From Shimia_B sp039815465 (GTDB taxonomy: Bacteria > Pseudomonadota > Alphaproteobacteria > Rhodobacterales > Rhodobacteraceae): DNA of 64,000 nucleotides. The number at the start of each line of letters is the position of its first letter. Positions within the stretch are counted from its first letter, which is position 1. The notes beneath the pieces were generated by a model that was not told where the DNA came from, made no database searches, and saw only the letters and a program-made list of their open reading frames with translations. Below, one piece after another: positions 40,994 to 49,694 of the stretch. The position numbers and the translations under genes are program-made. The stretch lies in assembly GCA_039815465.1 (NCBI GenBank), contig JBCBZG010000005.1, positions 1 through 64,000 of the forward strand, in the 5' to 3' direction.

Positions 40994-41769
40994 GCGCGTA
41001 ACTTCACCCAGATCGGCACGTGGTCCGAGGGCTTGAGGCCTGCCCGCACGTCGCGGTCGATCACACAGTCTTCGAGCAGGTCCGCACAGGACGGTGTCAG
41101 CAGAAAATGGTCGATGCGGATGCCATTGTCGTTTTCCCACGCGCCGCGCTGATAGTCCCAGAACGAATAGTGCCCGGGCCCAGGCGTGCAGGCGCGAAAC
41201 GCATCCGTGAAGCCCAACGCCACGATCTCCCGCCAGGCGCGCCGCGCCTCGGGGCGAAAAAGCGCGTCCTCGCGCCAGGCATCGGGCGTCTTGGCGTCCT
41301 CGGCCTGAGGGATGATGTTGTAATCGCCCGCCATCAGCGCGGGCTCCTCTGCGGCCATCAGCTCCGCCGCGCGGGCCTTGAGCCGCGCCATCCATGCGAG
41401 CTTGTAGTCAAACTTGGGCCCCGGCGCCGGGTTCCCATTGGGCAGGTAAAGCCCGCAAATGCGGATCGCCCCTTCGCCCACGACCGTGGCCTCGATCCAG
41501 CGGGCCTGTTCGTCGCTGTCGTCGCCCGGCAGACCCCGCGTGACATCCTCCAGCGGCAGCTTTGACAGGATCGCGACGCCGTTAAACCCCTTTTGCCCGT
41601 GGGTTTCGACGTTGTAGCCGCGATCCTCAAACAGCGCGCGAGGGAAGCCCTCATCGACGCTCTTGATCTCCTGCAGGACGACCACATCCGGCGCCGCCGC
41701 GTCGAGCCAGGCGGGCAGGGCCTCCGCCCGCGCTTTGATCCCATTGATGTTGAAACTTGCGATCTTCAT
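40990..41769 (-). CDS. xth: Exodeoxyribonuclease III (AP endonuclease)
   Basis: A 259-residue AP endonuclease/3' exonuclease of the Xth family for base-excision repair. Active-site marks are Asn7 in FNINGIKAR, Glu34 in LQEIKS, GDYNI and the C-terminal LKPSDHVPIW (Asp-His pair). ATG 41769 fits the family start. The frame is open upstream but without a signal. Confidence 0.93.
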   Translation of the reverse strand: MKIASFNINGIKARAEALPAWLDAAAPDVVVLQEIKSVDEGFPRALFEDRGYNVETHGQKGFNGVAILSKLPLEDVTRGLPGDDSDEQARWIEATVVGEGAIRICGLYLPNGNPAPGPKFDYKLAWMARLKARAAELMAAEEPALMAGDYNIIPQAEDAKTPDAWREDALFRPEARRAWREIVALGFTDAFRACTPGPGHYSFWDYQRGAWENDNGIRIDHFLLTPSCADLLEDCVIDRDVRAGLKPSDHVPIWVKLRA

Positions 41770-41950
41770 GGCTCGTGTCCTTTGCCCCACCGTGCTTCGC
41801 CCATCAGCGGCAAGGGCGCAACGGGGAATCGGTGCCGCAATTTTGGGCATCTTTCCGCCGCTTGCCGCCCGCGGGGCAGAAATTCCGCCGATTCCCCTGA
41901 TGCCGCCCCAGCGCCCGCCTATCTAAGGGTCACAAAATAAGGAGACCGAT

Positions 41951-42211
41951 ATGTGGCGATTGATCATGGGTAAGCCCCGCGAGGAGGCGAAAGTCGAAAC
42001 CCAGCGGGAAACATTCGAGCGGCTGACCAAAGAACTGGGGGAGCTGATGGCGACAATGCCCACAAAGCCCGTCGTCACTATCGATCCGAACACAGGCCTT
42101 GTCACCTTTGAGGCGCCAGAGCAGTTCCAGGACGAGGCCCTATCGCTGCCCGCCCCCGACGCGACCGAGGCCAAAACAGCCGACACGCCGGACGGCAAAG
42201 AGGCCGCGTAG
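41951..42211 (+). CDS. Small conserved protein, unknown
   Basis: An 86-residue protein with AAGGAG well placed before ATG 41951. The first 35 residues are helical and charged, followed by a beta-like TIDPNTGLVTFEAP and an acidic tail. No domain recognised. Small proteins of this type are common in Rhodobacterales core genomes. It sits between xth and erpA. Confidence 0.7.
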   Translation: MWRLIMGKPREEAKVETQRETFERLTKELGELMATMPTKPVVTIDPNTGLVTFEAPEQFQDEALSLPAPDATEAKTADTPDGKEAA

Positions 42212-42223
42212 GCCCGATCGCGC

Positions 42224-42553
42224 CTAGACTGAAAACGACGTCCCGCAACCGCAGCTCGCGGTTGCGTTGGGGTTCTGGATGATGAACCGCGCGCCGATCA
42301 GCTCCTCTTCAAAGTCGATCGTGGCATCGGCCAGAAATGGCAGCGACACGCTGTCGATCACGACCCGCTCGCCCTCGCCCTCAAGCACAAGATCATCGTC
42401 GCCGAGCGCGTCCACAAGGTTGATCTCGTACTGAAATCCCGAACACCCGCCACCCTCGACGGCCACGCGCAGCACCTGTCCGTTCTCTGACGCGCCGATC
42501 TCGGCGAGGCGCTCAAACGCGCGGGGCGTAACTTTGGGTGGAAGCGTCAGCAT
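42224..42553 (-). CDS. erpA: Iron-sulfur cluster insertion protein ErpA/IscA-type
   Basis: An A-type iron-sulfur carrier of 109 residues with the conserved cysteines Cys37 (GGGCSGF), Cys101 and Cys103 (SCGCG). In alphaproteobacteria it delivers clusters to target enzymes. It is divergent from dgt with 91 bases between the starts. The start has only a weak ribosome binding site. Confidence 0.92.
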   Translation of the reverse strand: MLTLPPKVTPRAFERLAEIGASENGQVLRVAVEGGGCSGFQYEINLVDALGDDDLVLEGEGERVVIDSVSLPFLADATIDFEEELIGARFIIQNPNATASCGCGTSFSV

Positions 42554-42644
42554 GGGGCCGGTCCCGGTTGTAATTCGTGAAACAGCATATAGGCATGAGC
42601 TGAGGGCGCACAAGCCGCCCAACCATGAGGGGAGCCAGTGGCAG

Positions 42645-43781
42645 ATGGCCGCCCGCTACGCATCCGACCCCGCAAGCTCGCGGGGCAGGCTCTATGCTGA
42701 GCCCGAAAGCGCGCATCGCTCGTGCTTTCAGCGCGACCGTGATCGCATCATCCACGCCAGCGCCTTTCGGCGGCTCAAGCACAAGACCCAGGTGTTTGTG
42801 GAGGACGAGGGCGATTATTATCGCACGCGGCTCACCCATTCTATCGAGGTCGCGCAGGTGGCGCGCACCATGGCGGGAACGCTCGGCCTGAACCAAGAAC
42901 TGACGGAGGCCGTGGCGCTCGCCCACGACCTAGGCCACACGCCCTTTGGCCATACTGGGGAGGACGCGCTGCACGCGCTCATGGCGCCCTATGGCGGGTT
43001 CGACCACAACGCCCAGGCGATCCGCATCGTCACCTCGCTCGAACGCCACTACGCGGAATGGGACGGGCTGAACCTCACCTGGGAGTGTTTGGAAGGCATC
43101 GCAAAGCATAACGGCCCCGTAGTGGGCGATCTGCCCTACGCGCTCTTTGACTACAACGCGCTCCACGATCTGGAACTCCACACCCACGCCAGCGCGGAGG
43201 CGCAGATCGCCGCGCTGTCTGACGATATCGCCTATAACAACCACGACCTGCTCGACGGGCTCCGCGCCGGGCTCTTTGTCGAAGAAGACTTGGCAGAGCT
43301 GCCCATCGTGGGCCTCTGCTTTGCGCAGGTCGATGCGCGCTACCCTGGCCTCGAACGCAAACGCCGCCGTCACGAGGCACTGCGCCGCGTGTTTGCGGTG
43401 ATGGTCGAAGACGTGCTGGCGACCTCCCGCGCGCTGCTCGATACCGCCGGCGCGCGCACCGCCCAAGACATCCGCGAACTCGGTCACCCCGTCATCCGCT
43501 TTAGCCCCGCGATGTGGGCCAATATCCGCGAATTGCGCGATTTCCTCTTTGCCCGCATGTACCGTGCGCCCTCCGTGATGGCCAAACGGGCGGAGGTCAC
43601 ACGCGTAGTCGAAGAGCTCTTTCCCTTCTTCATGGCCCACCCCGAGGAACTGCCAGAGCAATGGCACGCCGACATCGAAGCCGCCCAAGACGAAACCACA
43701 CTCGCCCGCATCGTGGCCGACTATATCGCTGGGATGACCGACCGTTTCGCCAGCCAATGCCACGCCCGGTTGATCGGCTGA
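42645..43781 (+). CDS. dgt: Deoxyguanosinetriphosphate triphosphohydrolase-like protein
   Basis: An HD-domain nucleotide hydrolase of 378 residues that splits dNTPs into nucleoside and triphosphate. Metal ligands are His65 (TRLTHS), His94-Asp95 (AHDLGH), with His98 and His103 nearby, and Asp in LSDDIAYN. Length and motif order match the short dGTPase-like group. ATG 42645 follows GGGGAG; the upstream frame extension overlaps the erpA start. Confidence 0.93.
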   Translation: MAARYASDPASSRGRLYAEPESAHRSCFQRDRDRIIHASAFRRLKHKTQVFVEDEGDYYRTRLTHSIEVAQVARTMAGTLGLNQELTEAVALAHDLGHTPFGHTGEDALHALMAPYGGFDHNAQAIRIVTSLERHYAEWDGLNLTWECLEGIAKHNGPVVGDLPYALFDYNALHDLELHTHASAEAQIAALSDDIAYNNHDLLDGLRAGLFVEEDLAELPIVGLCFAQVDARYPGLERKRRRHEALRRVFAVMVEDVLATSRALLDTAGARTAQDIRELGHPVIRFSPAMWANIRELRDFLFARMYRAPSVMAKRAEVTRVVEELFPFFMAHPEELPEQWHADIEAAQDETTLARIVADYIAGMTDRFASQCHARLIG

Positions 43782-43833
43782 CGTTGACGCGGCCCGTGCC
43801 GGTGGTAAGGGAAGCGGCGCAAAGGATACGCTT

Positions 43834-45570
43834 ATGAACCTCTTCGCTGACATGCGTGCCGTGGTGACGGCCGCGATCGACACTTTGGTCACGGACGGCA
43901 CGCTGCCCACCGGGCTCGACTATAAAAACGTGACGGTAGAGCCGCCGCGCGATGCGTCGCACGGGGACATGGCAACGAACGCGGCCATGGTGCTCGCCAA
44001 GCCTGCGAAGTCCAAGCCCCGCGATATCGCCGTGGCGCTGGCTGAAAAGCTATCCGCTGACCCGCGCATCGATACGGTGGATGTGGCGGGCCCTGGGTTT
44101 TTGAACCTGACGCTCGCAGCGCCCACATGGGTCGGCATCGTCCAAGCAGCTCTCACAGATGCGTCCTACGGGCGGTCCACATTGGGGCAAGGGCAGCGGG
44201 TCAATGTCGAATATGTCTCCGCCAACCCCACAGGGCCGCTCCATGTGGGTCACACGCGGGGCGCGGTGTTTGGGGATGCCTTGGCGTCGCTGCTGGCTTA
44301 CGCGGGCTACGACGTAACACGCGAATACTACATCAACGACGGCGGCGCGCAGGTCGATACGCTCGCGCGGTCCGTCTACCTTCGGTATTTGGAGGCGCAC
44401 GGCCAAGACGTGGCCTTCCCCGATGGCACCTACCCGGGCGACTACCTCGTCCCCGTGGGCCAAGCGCTGAAAGACAAGGTCGGCGACGCCTTCCTCGACA
44501 AGGGCGAACAGTTCTGGCTGGCCGAGATCCGGGAATTCGCCACAGAGGCCATGATGGACCTCATTCGGGGCGATTTGGCTCTGCTTGGTGTCGAAATGGA
44601 TCGGTTTTTCTCTGAAAAGTCGCTCTACGGAACGGGCCTCATCGAGGCCGCGATCGACAGCCTGAACGACAAAGGGCTGATCTATGACGGCGTGTTAGAG
44701 CCGCCCAAGGGCAAAAAGCCCGAGGATTGGGAACCGCGCGAGCAGACGCTCTTCAAATCCACCGACCACGGCGATGACGTCGACCGCCCGATCAAGAAAT
44801 CGGACGGCGCTTGGACCTATTTTGCCCCCGACATCGCCTACCACTACGACAAAGTCGAACGCGGCTATGATGCGCTTATCGACGTCTTTGGCGCCGACCA
44901 CGGCGGCTACGTGAAACGGATGAAAGCGGCTGTAAGCGCGCTCAGCGACGGCAAAACCCCGCTCGACATCAAGCTGACCCAACTCGTGAAGCTTCTCCAG
45001 AACGGCGAACCGCTCAAAATGTCGAAACGGGCAGGGACCTTTGTGACCGCCGCCGACGTGGTGGAGATGGTGGGCCGCGATGCGATCCGTTTCGTCATGC
45101 TTACACGCAAAAACGACGCGCCGCTCGATTTCGACGTCGAAGTCGTCAAGCAGACCAACAACGACAACCCGGTCTACTACGTCCAATACGCCCACGCGCG
45201 CGTCATGTCGGTCCTGCGCAACGCGCGGGAGGCGGGGATGGACATGTCGGACGCCGCACTCGCAAGCGCGGCCCGGCTCGACCACGATGCAGACGTCGCC
45301 GTGGCCAAAAAGCTCGCCGAATGGCCACGTCTGGTGGAGGCTGCGGCGCGCACAAACGAGCCCCACAAGATCGCATTCTACCTCCAAGAACTCACCGCGA
45401 AATTCAACACGCGCTACTCCATGGGCCGCGATGGCGACGCCTTTAAGTTCTTCCAAGAGGGCAACGAGGCGGAATCACAGGCGAAAATCGCCCTGATTCG
45501 TGCCGTCGCAGTTGTTATTTCAGCCGGATTAGGTATCTTAGGCGTATCGGCTCCGGACGAAATGCGCTGA
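43834..45570 (+). CDS. argS: Arginyl-tRNA synthetase
   Basis: Charges tRNA-Arg. The 578-residue class I enzyme has SANPTGPLHVGHTRG (HIGH motif as HVGH), the KMSKRAGTFV (KMSKS) loop, and the C-terminal anticodon-binding domain with the HKIAFYLQEL helix. Length normal. It begins the block argS-SPOR-nagZ-scpA-scpB, all in the same direction. Confidence 0.96.
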   Translation: MNLFADMRAVVTAAIDTLVTDGTLPTGLDYKNVTVEPPRDASHGDMATNAAMVLAKPAKSKPRDIAVALAEKLSADPRIDTVDVAGPGFLNLTLAAPTWVGIVQAALTDASYGRSTLGQGQRVNVEYVSANPTGPLHVGHTRGAVFGDALASLLAYAGYDVTREYYINDGGAQVDTLARSVYLRYLEAHGQDVAFPDGTYPGDYLVPVGQALKDKVGDAFLDKGEQFWLAEIREFATEAMMDLIRGDLALLGVEMDRFFSEKSLYGTGLIEAAIDSLNDKGLIYDGVLEPPKGKKPEDWEPREQTLFKSTDHGDDVDRPIKKSDGAWTYFAPDIAYHYDKVERGYDALIDVFGADHGGYVKRMKAAVSALSDGKTPLDIKLTQLVKLLQNGEPLKMSKRAGTFVTAADVVEMVGRDAIRFVMLTRKNDAPLDFDVEVVKQTNNDNPVYYVQYAHARVMSVLRNAREAGMDMSDAALASAARLDHDADVAVAKKLAEWPRLVEAAARTNEPHKIAFYLQELTAKFNTRYSMGRDGDAFKFFQEGNEAESQAKIALIRAVAVVISAGLGILGVSAPDEMR

Positions 45571-45657
45571 TCTAACAAGCGTCAGCCGGGCCACGAGGCA
45601 GAGTTTTGAGGAACCGTCGGGGCGCGCAGACGCGCAGCCGGGGGCAGAAAGGCTGAC

Positions 45658-46620
45658 ATGGCTGGCACGGATTATGGCGCCTATCCGCACCATGAGACCG
45701 AGACCTATTCGTTGGGCGCAGGCGCGTTCATCAACGTCTTGGGCGGGCTGATTTCAATCGCACTTATCGCGGGCATCTGCGTCTGGGGATACCAAATCCT
45801 CGCGCGGGATGTCAGCGGCGTGCCCGTTGTGGCCGCGCTCGAAGGGCCCATGCGCATCGCCCCGGAGGAGCCCGGCGGCAAACCCGCCGACCATCAGGGG
45901 CTCGCCGTGAACGAAGTGGCCGCCACCGGCGTGGCCGCTGCGCCGCGGGACCGGCTCCTGCTCGCGCCTTCGCCCGTGGGGCTCAGCCAAGAGGACGCGC
46001 CGACGGCGGTCCTTGGCGCGCAGCAAATCGCCATGGCCCCATCTGGCGAGGCGGATGGCACGCTGGGCACGGACGACACACTGCTCGGCGGCGGGGGCGC
46101 GCCGCTCGATCTGGCGGCGCAAGCAGAACCCAATGCCGCTGATGTGGAGGCGATCGTTGACGCCATCGCCTCCGTCGCGACCCCCTTGGGGGAGGTGCTC
46201 CCGGTCGAAGAAACGGTGCCTGAGGCGCCGACGCCTGCTGTGGTCGCCGATCTGGGCCCGGGGCTTTCCGTTTCGCTCAGACCTCAGGCGCGGCCTGCGT
46301 CCCTTGGTGCGGCGCCCGCAGCCCAGGTCACGCGCGCCAGTGTCGATCTTGATCCTACAGCCATCACCGCAGGCACGCGGCTCGTGCAGCTTGGCGCGTT
46401 TGACAGCGCAGACGTCGCGCGCACCGAATGGTCGCGCCTTTTTAGCCGCTTTGGCGATTTCATGCAGGGCAAACAGCGCGTGATCCAGCGGGCCGAAACC
46501 GCGGGTAAGACATTCTACCGCCTCCGAGTCCACGGGTTCACCGATATCGCTGACGCGCGGCGCTTTTGTTCCCAACTCGTGGCGCAAAATGCGGACTGCA
46601 TCCCGGTGCTCGTAAAGTAG
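45658..46620 (+). CDS. SPOR-domain cell-division protein
   Basis: A 320-residue single-pass membrane protein: transmembrane segment at about residues 24-47, a long Ala/Pro-rich periplasmic linker, and a SPOR domain at about 238-320 starting with LVQLGAFDSADVARTEW. SPOR domains bind denuded glycan strands at the septum. Its place between argS and nagZ, a muropeptide-recycling enzyme, fits peptidoglycan work. Confidence 0.9.
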   Translation: MAGTDYGAYPHHETETYSLGAGAFINVLGGLISIALIAGICVWGYQILARDVSGVPVVAALEGPMRIAPEEPGGKPADHQGLAVNEVAATGVAAAPRDRLLLAPSPVGLSQEDAPTAVLGAQQIAMAPSGEADGTLGTDDTLLGGGGAPLDLAAQAEPNAADVEAIVDAIASVATPLGEVLPVEETVPEAPTPAVVADLGPGLSVSLRPQARPASLGAAPAAQVTRASVDLDPTAITAGTRLVQLGAFDSADVARTEWSRLFSRFGDFMQGKQRVIQRAETAGKTFYRLRVHGFTDIADARRFCSQLVAQNADCIPVLVK

Positions 46621-46624
46621 CGCC

Positions 46625-47614
46625 ATGGCTGGCGCGGTCATCTTCGGCTGTGCCGGACCGGTGCTGTCCGCGCAGGAGGCTGCGTTTTTCCGCGATGCGG
46701 ACCCCTGGGGCTTCATCCTCTTTGACCGCAATCTCGAAAACCCCGCACAGATCCGCGCACTGACCGCATCCTTGCGCGCGGCGGTGGGCCGCGAGGCGCC
46801 GATCCTGATCGATCAGGAGGGCGGGCGCGTGCAGCGGCTCTGGCCGCCAACCTGGCGCCAACACCCCCCGGCGCTCGACCTGTGCGAGGCCGCACCCGAC
46901 CCGGTGTGCGCGATGTACCTCCGGGGCCGCCTTATCGCGGCAGAGCTTGCCGCGCTCGGCATAGACGTGAACTGCGCGCCCAATGCCGATATCGCCACCG
47001 CCGACACCCACCCGCGGCTGCGCAACCGGTGCTACGGCACACGCGCCGCCGACGTGATCCGCCGCGCGCGGGCCATGGCAGATGGGCTCCTAGCGGGGGG
47101 TGTGCTACCGGTGGTCAAACACATGCCCGGGCACGGGTCCGCCACCAAAGACAGCCACCTAGAGCTTCCCGTCGTGACCAAATCGCGGGACGCGCTCGCC
47201 GCCCAGGACGCCGCGCCGTTCGCGGCCCTCAACGACCTGCCCATGGCGATGACCGCCCATGTCGTCTTTACGGCCTATGACGAGGCACGCCCCGCCACGA
47301 CCTCCCCCACGCTCCACCGCGTCATGCGCGGGGAGATCGGGTTTGGCGGCCTGCTTATGACCGACGATCTGGCGATGGAGGCGCTCACGGGCACCCCCGC
47401 CGAACGCGCGGAGGCCGCCCAGGCCGCAGGCTGCGACATCATCCTCCATTGCAACGGCGCCCTGGCAGAGATGGAGACGCTCGCGCACCTGACACTGACC
47501 CAAGCCGCCCAAACCCGCGCCGCTGCCGCGCTCGCCCGGCGGGCGCCCGCCACCGACGTTGACATCGCCGCCCTAGAGGCCGACCTTTCCGCGATGGAGG
47601 GCCACGCCGCGTGA
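46625..47614 (+). CDS. nagZ: Beta-N-acetylhexosaminidase
   Basis: A 329-residue GH3 enzyme of the NagZ type that trims GlcNAc from anhydromuropeptides in peptidoglycan recycling. The signature KHMPGHGSATKDSH (catalytic Asp/His dyad) and the MTDDLAMEAL nucleophile motif are present. The TIM-barrel-only length matches NagZ. Its stop overlaps the scpA GTG start by 4 bases. Confidence 0.94.
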   Translation: MAGAVIFGCAGPVLSAQEAAFFRDADPWGFILFDRNLENPAQIRALTASLRAAVGREAPILIDQEGGRVQRLWPPTWRQHPPALDLCEAAPDPVCAMYLRGRLIAAELAALGIDVNCAPNADIATADTHPRLRNRCYGTRAADVIRRARAMADGLLAGGVLPVVKHMPGHGSATKDSHLELPVVTKSRDALAAQDAAPFAALNDLPMAMTAHVVFTAYDEARPATTSPTLHRVMRGEIGFGGLLMTDDLAMEALTGTPAERAEAAQAAGCDIILHCNGALAEMETLAHLTLTQAAQTRAAAALARRAPATDVDIAALEADLSAMEGHAA

Positions 47615-48405
47615 CCAGCACTGACAGCATCCTAGACACCCAAGTCGCCGACCGCGTCGCCGCAGAGGCGCTTATCGTCGATGTGGACGGGTTCGAAGGG
47701 CCGCTCGACCTGCTCTTGACGCTCTCGCGCACGCAAAAGGTCGACCTGCGCAAGATTTCGGTCCTGCAACTGGCCGAGCAATACCTGACCTTCGTCGAAA
47801 AGGCCAAAGAGCTGCGGATCGAGCTCGCCGCCGACTACCTGGTGATGGCCGCCTGGCTCGCCTTTCTCAAATCGCGCCTGCTGCTGCCCCCCGACCCAGA
47901 AGAAGACGGCCCCTCGGGCGAAGACCTCGCCGCGCATCTGGCGTTCCAGCTGGAGCGGTTGCAGGCCATGCGCGACGCCTCCGCCCGCCTCATGGGCCGC
48001 GACCGGCTGGGGCGCGATACCTTCGCGCGCGGCATCACCGAGGATGTCACGCGCTCCCGCACGGTGACCTACACGGCCACGATCCTCGACCTCATGCAGG
48101 CCTATGCCCGTATCCGCACCAAAGATGAGTTCAGACCGCTGTCGCTCGACACCCGCGAGGCGATCTTGACGATGGAACAAGCGCTCGACCGGATGCGCGG
48201 GCTCATCGGCTTTGCGGGCGACTGGACAGACATCATGTCCTACCTGCCAGAGGATTGGACCGGCGACCCAAAACGCCGCCGCTCCGCCACGGCCTCCACC
48301 TTCGCGGCCTCGCTGGAACTCGCCAAAGAAGGCAAGCTGGAAATCCGCCAGGCCGACACCTTTGCCCCGCTTCAAATCCGATCCAAGGAGGCGCGCGATG
48401 GCTGA
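47611..48405 (+). CDS. scpA: Segregation and condensation protein A
   Basis: The kleisin subunit of the SMC-ScpAB condensin. The 264-residue product begins from GTG 47611 and shows the conserved VDGFEGPLDLLLTLSRTQKVDLRKI and KSRLLLP motifs in the N-terminal SMC-binding domain, with a winged-helix C-terminal end. It overlaps both neighbours, nagZ and scpB. Confidence 0.94.
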   Translation: MTSTDSILDTQVADRVAAEALIVDVDGFEGPLDLLLTLSRTQKVDLRKISVLQLAEQYLTFVEKAKELRIELAADYLVMAAWLAFLKSRLLLPPDPEEDGPSGEDLAAHLAFQLERLQAMRDASARLMGRDRLGRDTFARGITEDVTRSRTVTYTATILDLMQAYARIRTKDEFRPLSLDTREAILTMEQALDRMRGLIGFAGDWTDIMSYLPEDWTGDPKRRRSATASTFAASLELAKEGKLEIRQADTFAPLQIRSKEARDG

Positions 48406-49060
48406 CGAGGAGAGCCTTTTTGAGGCGCCCCCCATGGGCGAACAAGAACGCATGGTCGAAGCGATCCTGTTCGCCAGCGCCGACCCTGTGTCGCTGCGCG
48501 AGCTCACCGGCCGCATGCCCCACGGCTCCGAGCCGGTAGAGGCGCTCACGCACCTGCGCAAACGCTACGAGGGCCGCGGCGTGCGCGTCGTGCGCGTGGG
48601 CGACGCCTGGGCCATCCGCACCGCGCCCGACCTCGGCTTTCTGATGCGCAAAGAAACGGTGGAGCTGCGCAAACTGTCCCGCGCAGCCATCGAAACGCTC
48701 GCCATCATCGCCTACCACCAGCCCGTCACCCGCGCCGAGATCGAGGAGATCCGCGGCGTCTCCGTGTCCCGGGGGACCATCGACCAGCTGCTGGAGCTCG
48801 ACTGGATCAAACTGGGCCGCCGCCGCATGACGCCAGGCCGCCCCGTGACCTTTATCGTCACGGAAACTTTTCTCGATCACTTTAGCCTGGAATCGGCCCG
48901 CGATCTCCCTGGGCTCAAAGAGTTACGCCAAGCCGGGCTGCTCGACAGCCGCCCACCGCCAGGCGCAGACCTAGAAGACCTTGACGAAACGGGTGAGGCA
49001 CCCGACTTGTTTACAGACGATCCCGACCCGGTAACGGATATCAGTGAGGACGAGCAATGA
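48398..49060 (+). CDS. scpB: Segregation and condensation protein B
   Basis: The KITE subunit of SMC-ScpAB. 220 residues with tandem winged-helix domains; family marks are VEAILFASADPVSLREL, ALAIIAYHQPVTR-like (here TLAIIAYHQPVTRAEIEEIRG) and TPGRPVTFIVTETFLDHF. It overlaps scpA by 8 bases; AAGGAG precedes the ATG. The acidic tail ends in SEDEQ. Confidence 0.94.
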   Translation: MADEESLFEAPPMGEQERMVEAILFASADPVSLRELTGRMPHGSEPVEALTHLRKRYEGRGVRVVRVGDAWAIRTAPDLGFLMRKETVELRKLSRAAIETLAIIAYHQPVTRAEIEEIRGVSVSRGTIDQLLELDWIKLGRRRMTPGRPVTFIVTETFLDHFSLESARDLPGLKELRQAGLLDSRPPPGADLEDLDETGEAPDLFTDDPDPVTDISEDEQ

Positions 49061-49371
49061 ACCAGATTATCAACATGATCATGCGCATGGTGATGCGCCA
49101 GGTGGTCAGCCGCGGCGTGAACAAGGGCTTTGACATGGCCTCCAAAGGCATGGCCGCGCGCCGCAAACCCGCAGCATCCGCGCCGCCACCCGTTGCGCCC
49201 CCCGCAGCCCCGCACCAAGCCCAACGCCCGGGCGGCGTCAGCGCCGAAGACGAAGCCGAAATGGCCGCCAAAGCCCAAGCGCAAGGCGGCGCAAGCAACC
49301 CCTGGGACAAAAACGGCACCAAGCGCCTGAAACAACAGATGAAAATCAGCCGCCGGGTGGGACGGTTTTAA
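49057..49371 (+). CDS. Small basic-tailed protein at the end of the scpAB unit
   Basis: A 104-residue protein: an N-terminal amphipathic Met/Ile-rich helix, a Pro/Ala linker and a Lys/Arg C-terminus (KRLKQQMKISRRVGRF). Its ATG overlaps the scpB stop by 4 bases. No known domain. The helix-linker-basic-tail plan suggests membrane surface or nucleic-acid contact, which is only inference. Confidence 0.7.
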   Translation: MNQIINMIMRMVMRQVVSRGVNKGFDMASKGMAARRKPAASAPPPVAPPAAPHQAQRPGGVSAEDEAEMAAKAQAQGGASNPWDKNGTKRLKQQMKISRRVGRF

Positions 49372-49694
49372 GACGCGGTAGCGGAGTTAAGTCGACCGGT
49401 GAAAGTCCGCTATGCGGACAAATCTGCCGTTCGATTTCTCCTGTCGAATGACTGCTTTGTTCAGTTAGTCTCTGGACTAAAGGGGCCTATCCGGGATCAC
49501 AACCGACAGCGATCAATACACTCTCAGCATCGCACTGGTTATTCCTGGCTGCCAATCAACACCAAAAATAGGTGCGGCAAAATGCTTTGTGTGGGTGCTA
49601 TCACTCCGAGCAGGGGGTAATAGGACATACACACAACCATTTCGGCAAAATGACAAATCGCAAGAGCTTGTTCTCAGGCCAGACATCTTACGTG
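49372..49694. other. AT-richer spacer at the start of the islet
   Basis: About 320 bases without a supported gene. A GTCCGC/GCGGAC hairpin (49405-49419) 33 bases after the last scpAB-unit gene may end that transcript. The rest changes to AT-rich sequence, unlike either flank, and has no clear coding signal; short frames seen here lack a good start. Confidence 0.55.
49405..49419 (+). terminator. Hairpin at the end of the scpAB unit
   Basis: GTCCGC-TAT-GCGGAC forms a 6-bp stem 33 bases after the last stop. A T run is lacking, so intrinsic termination is uncertain. Confidence 0.35.
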
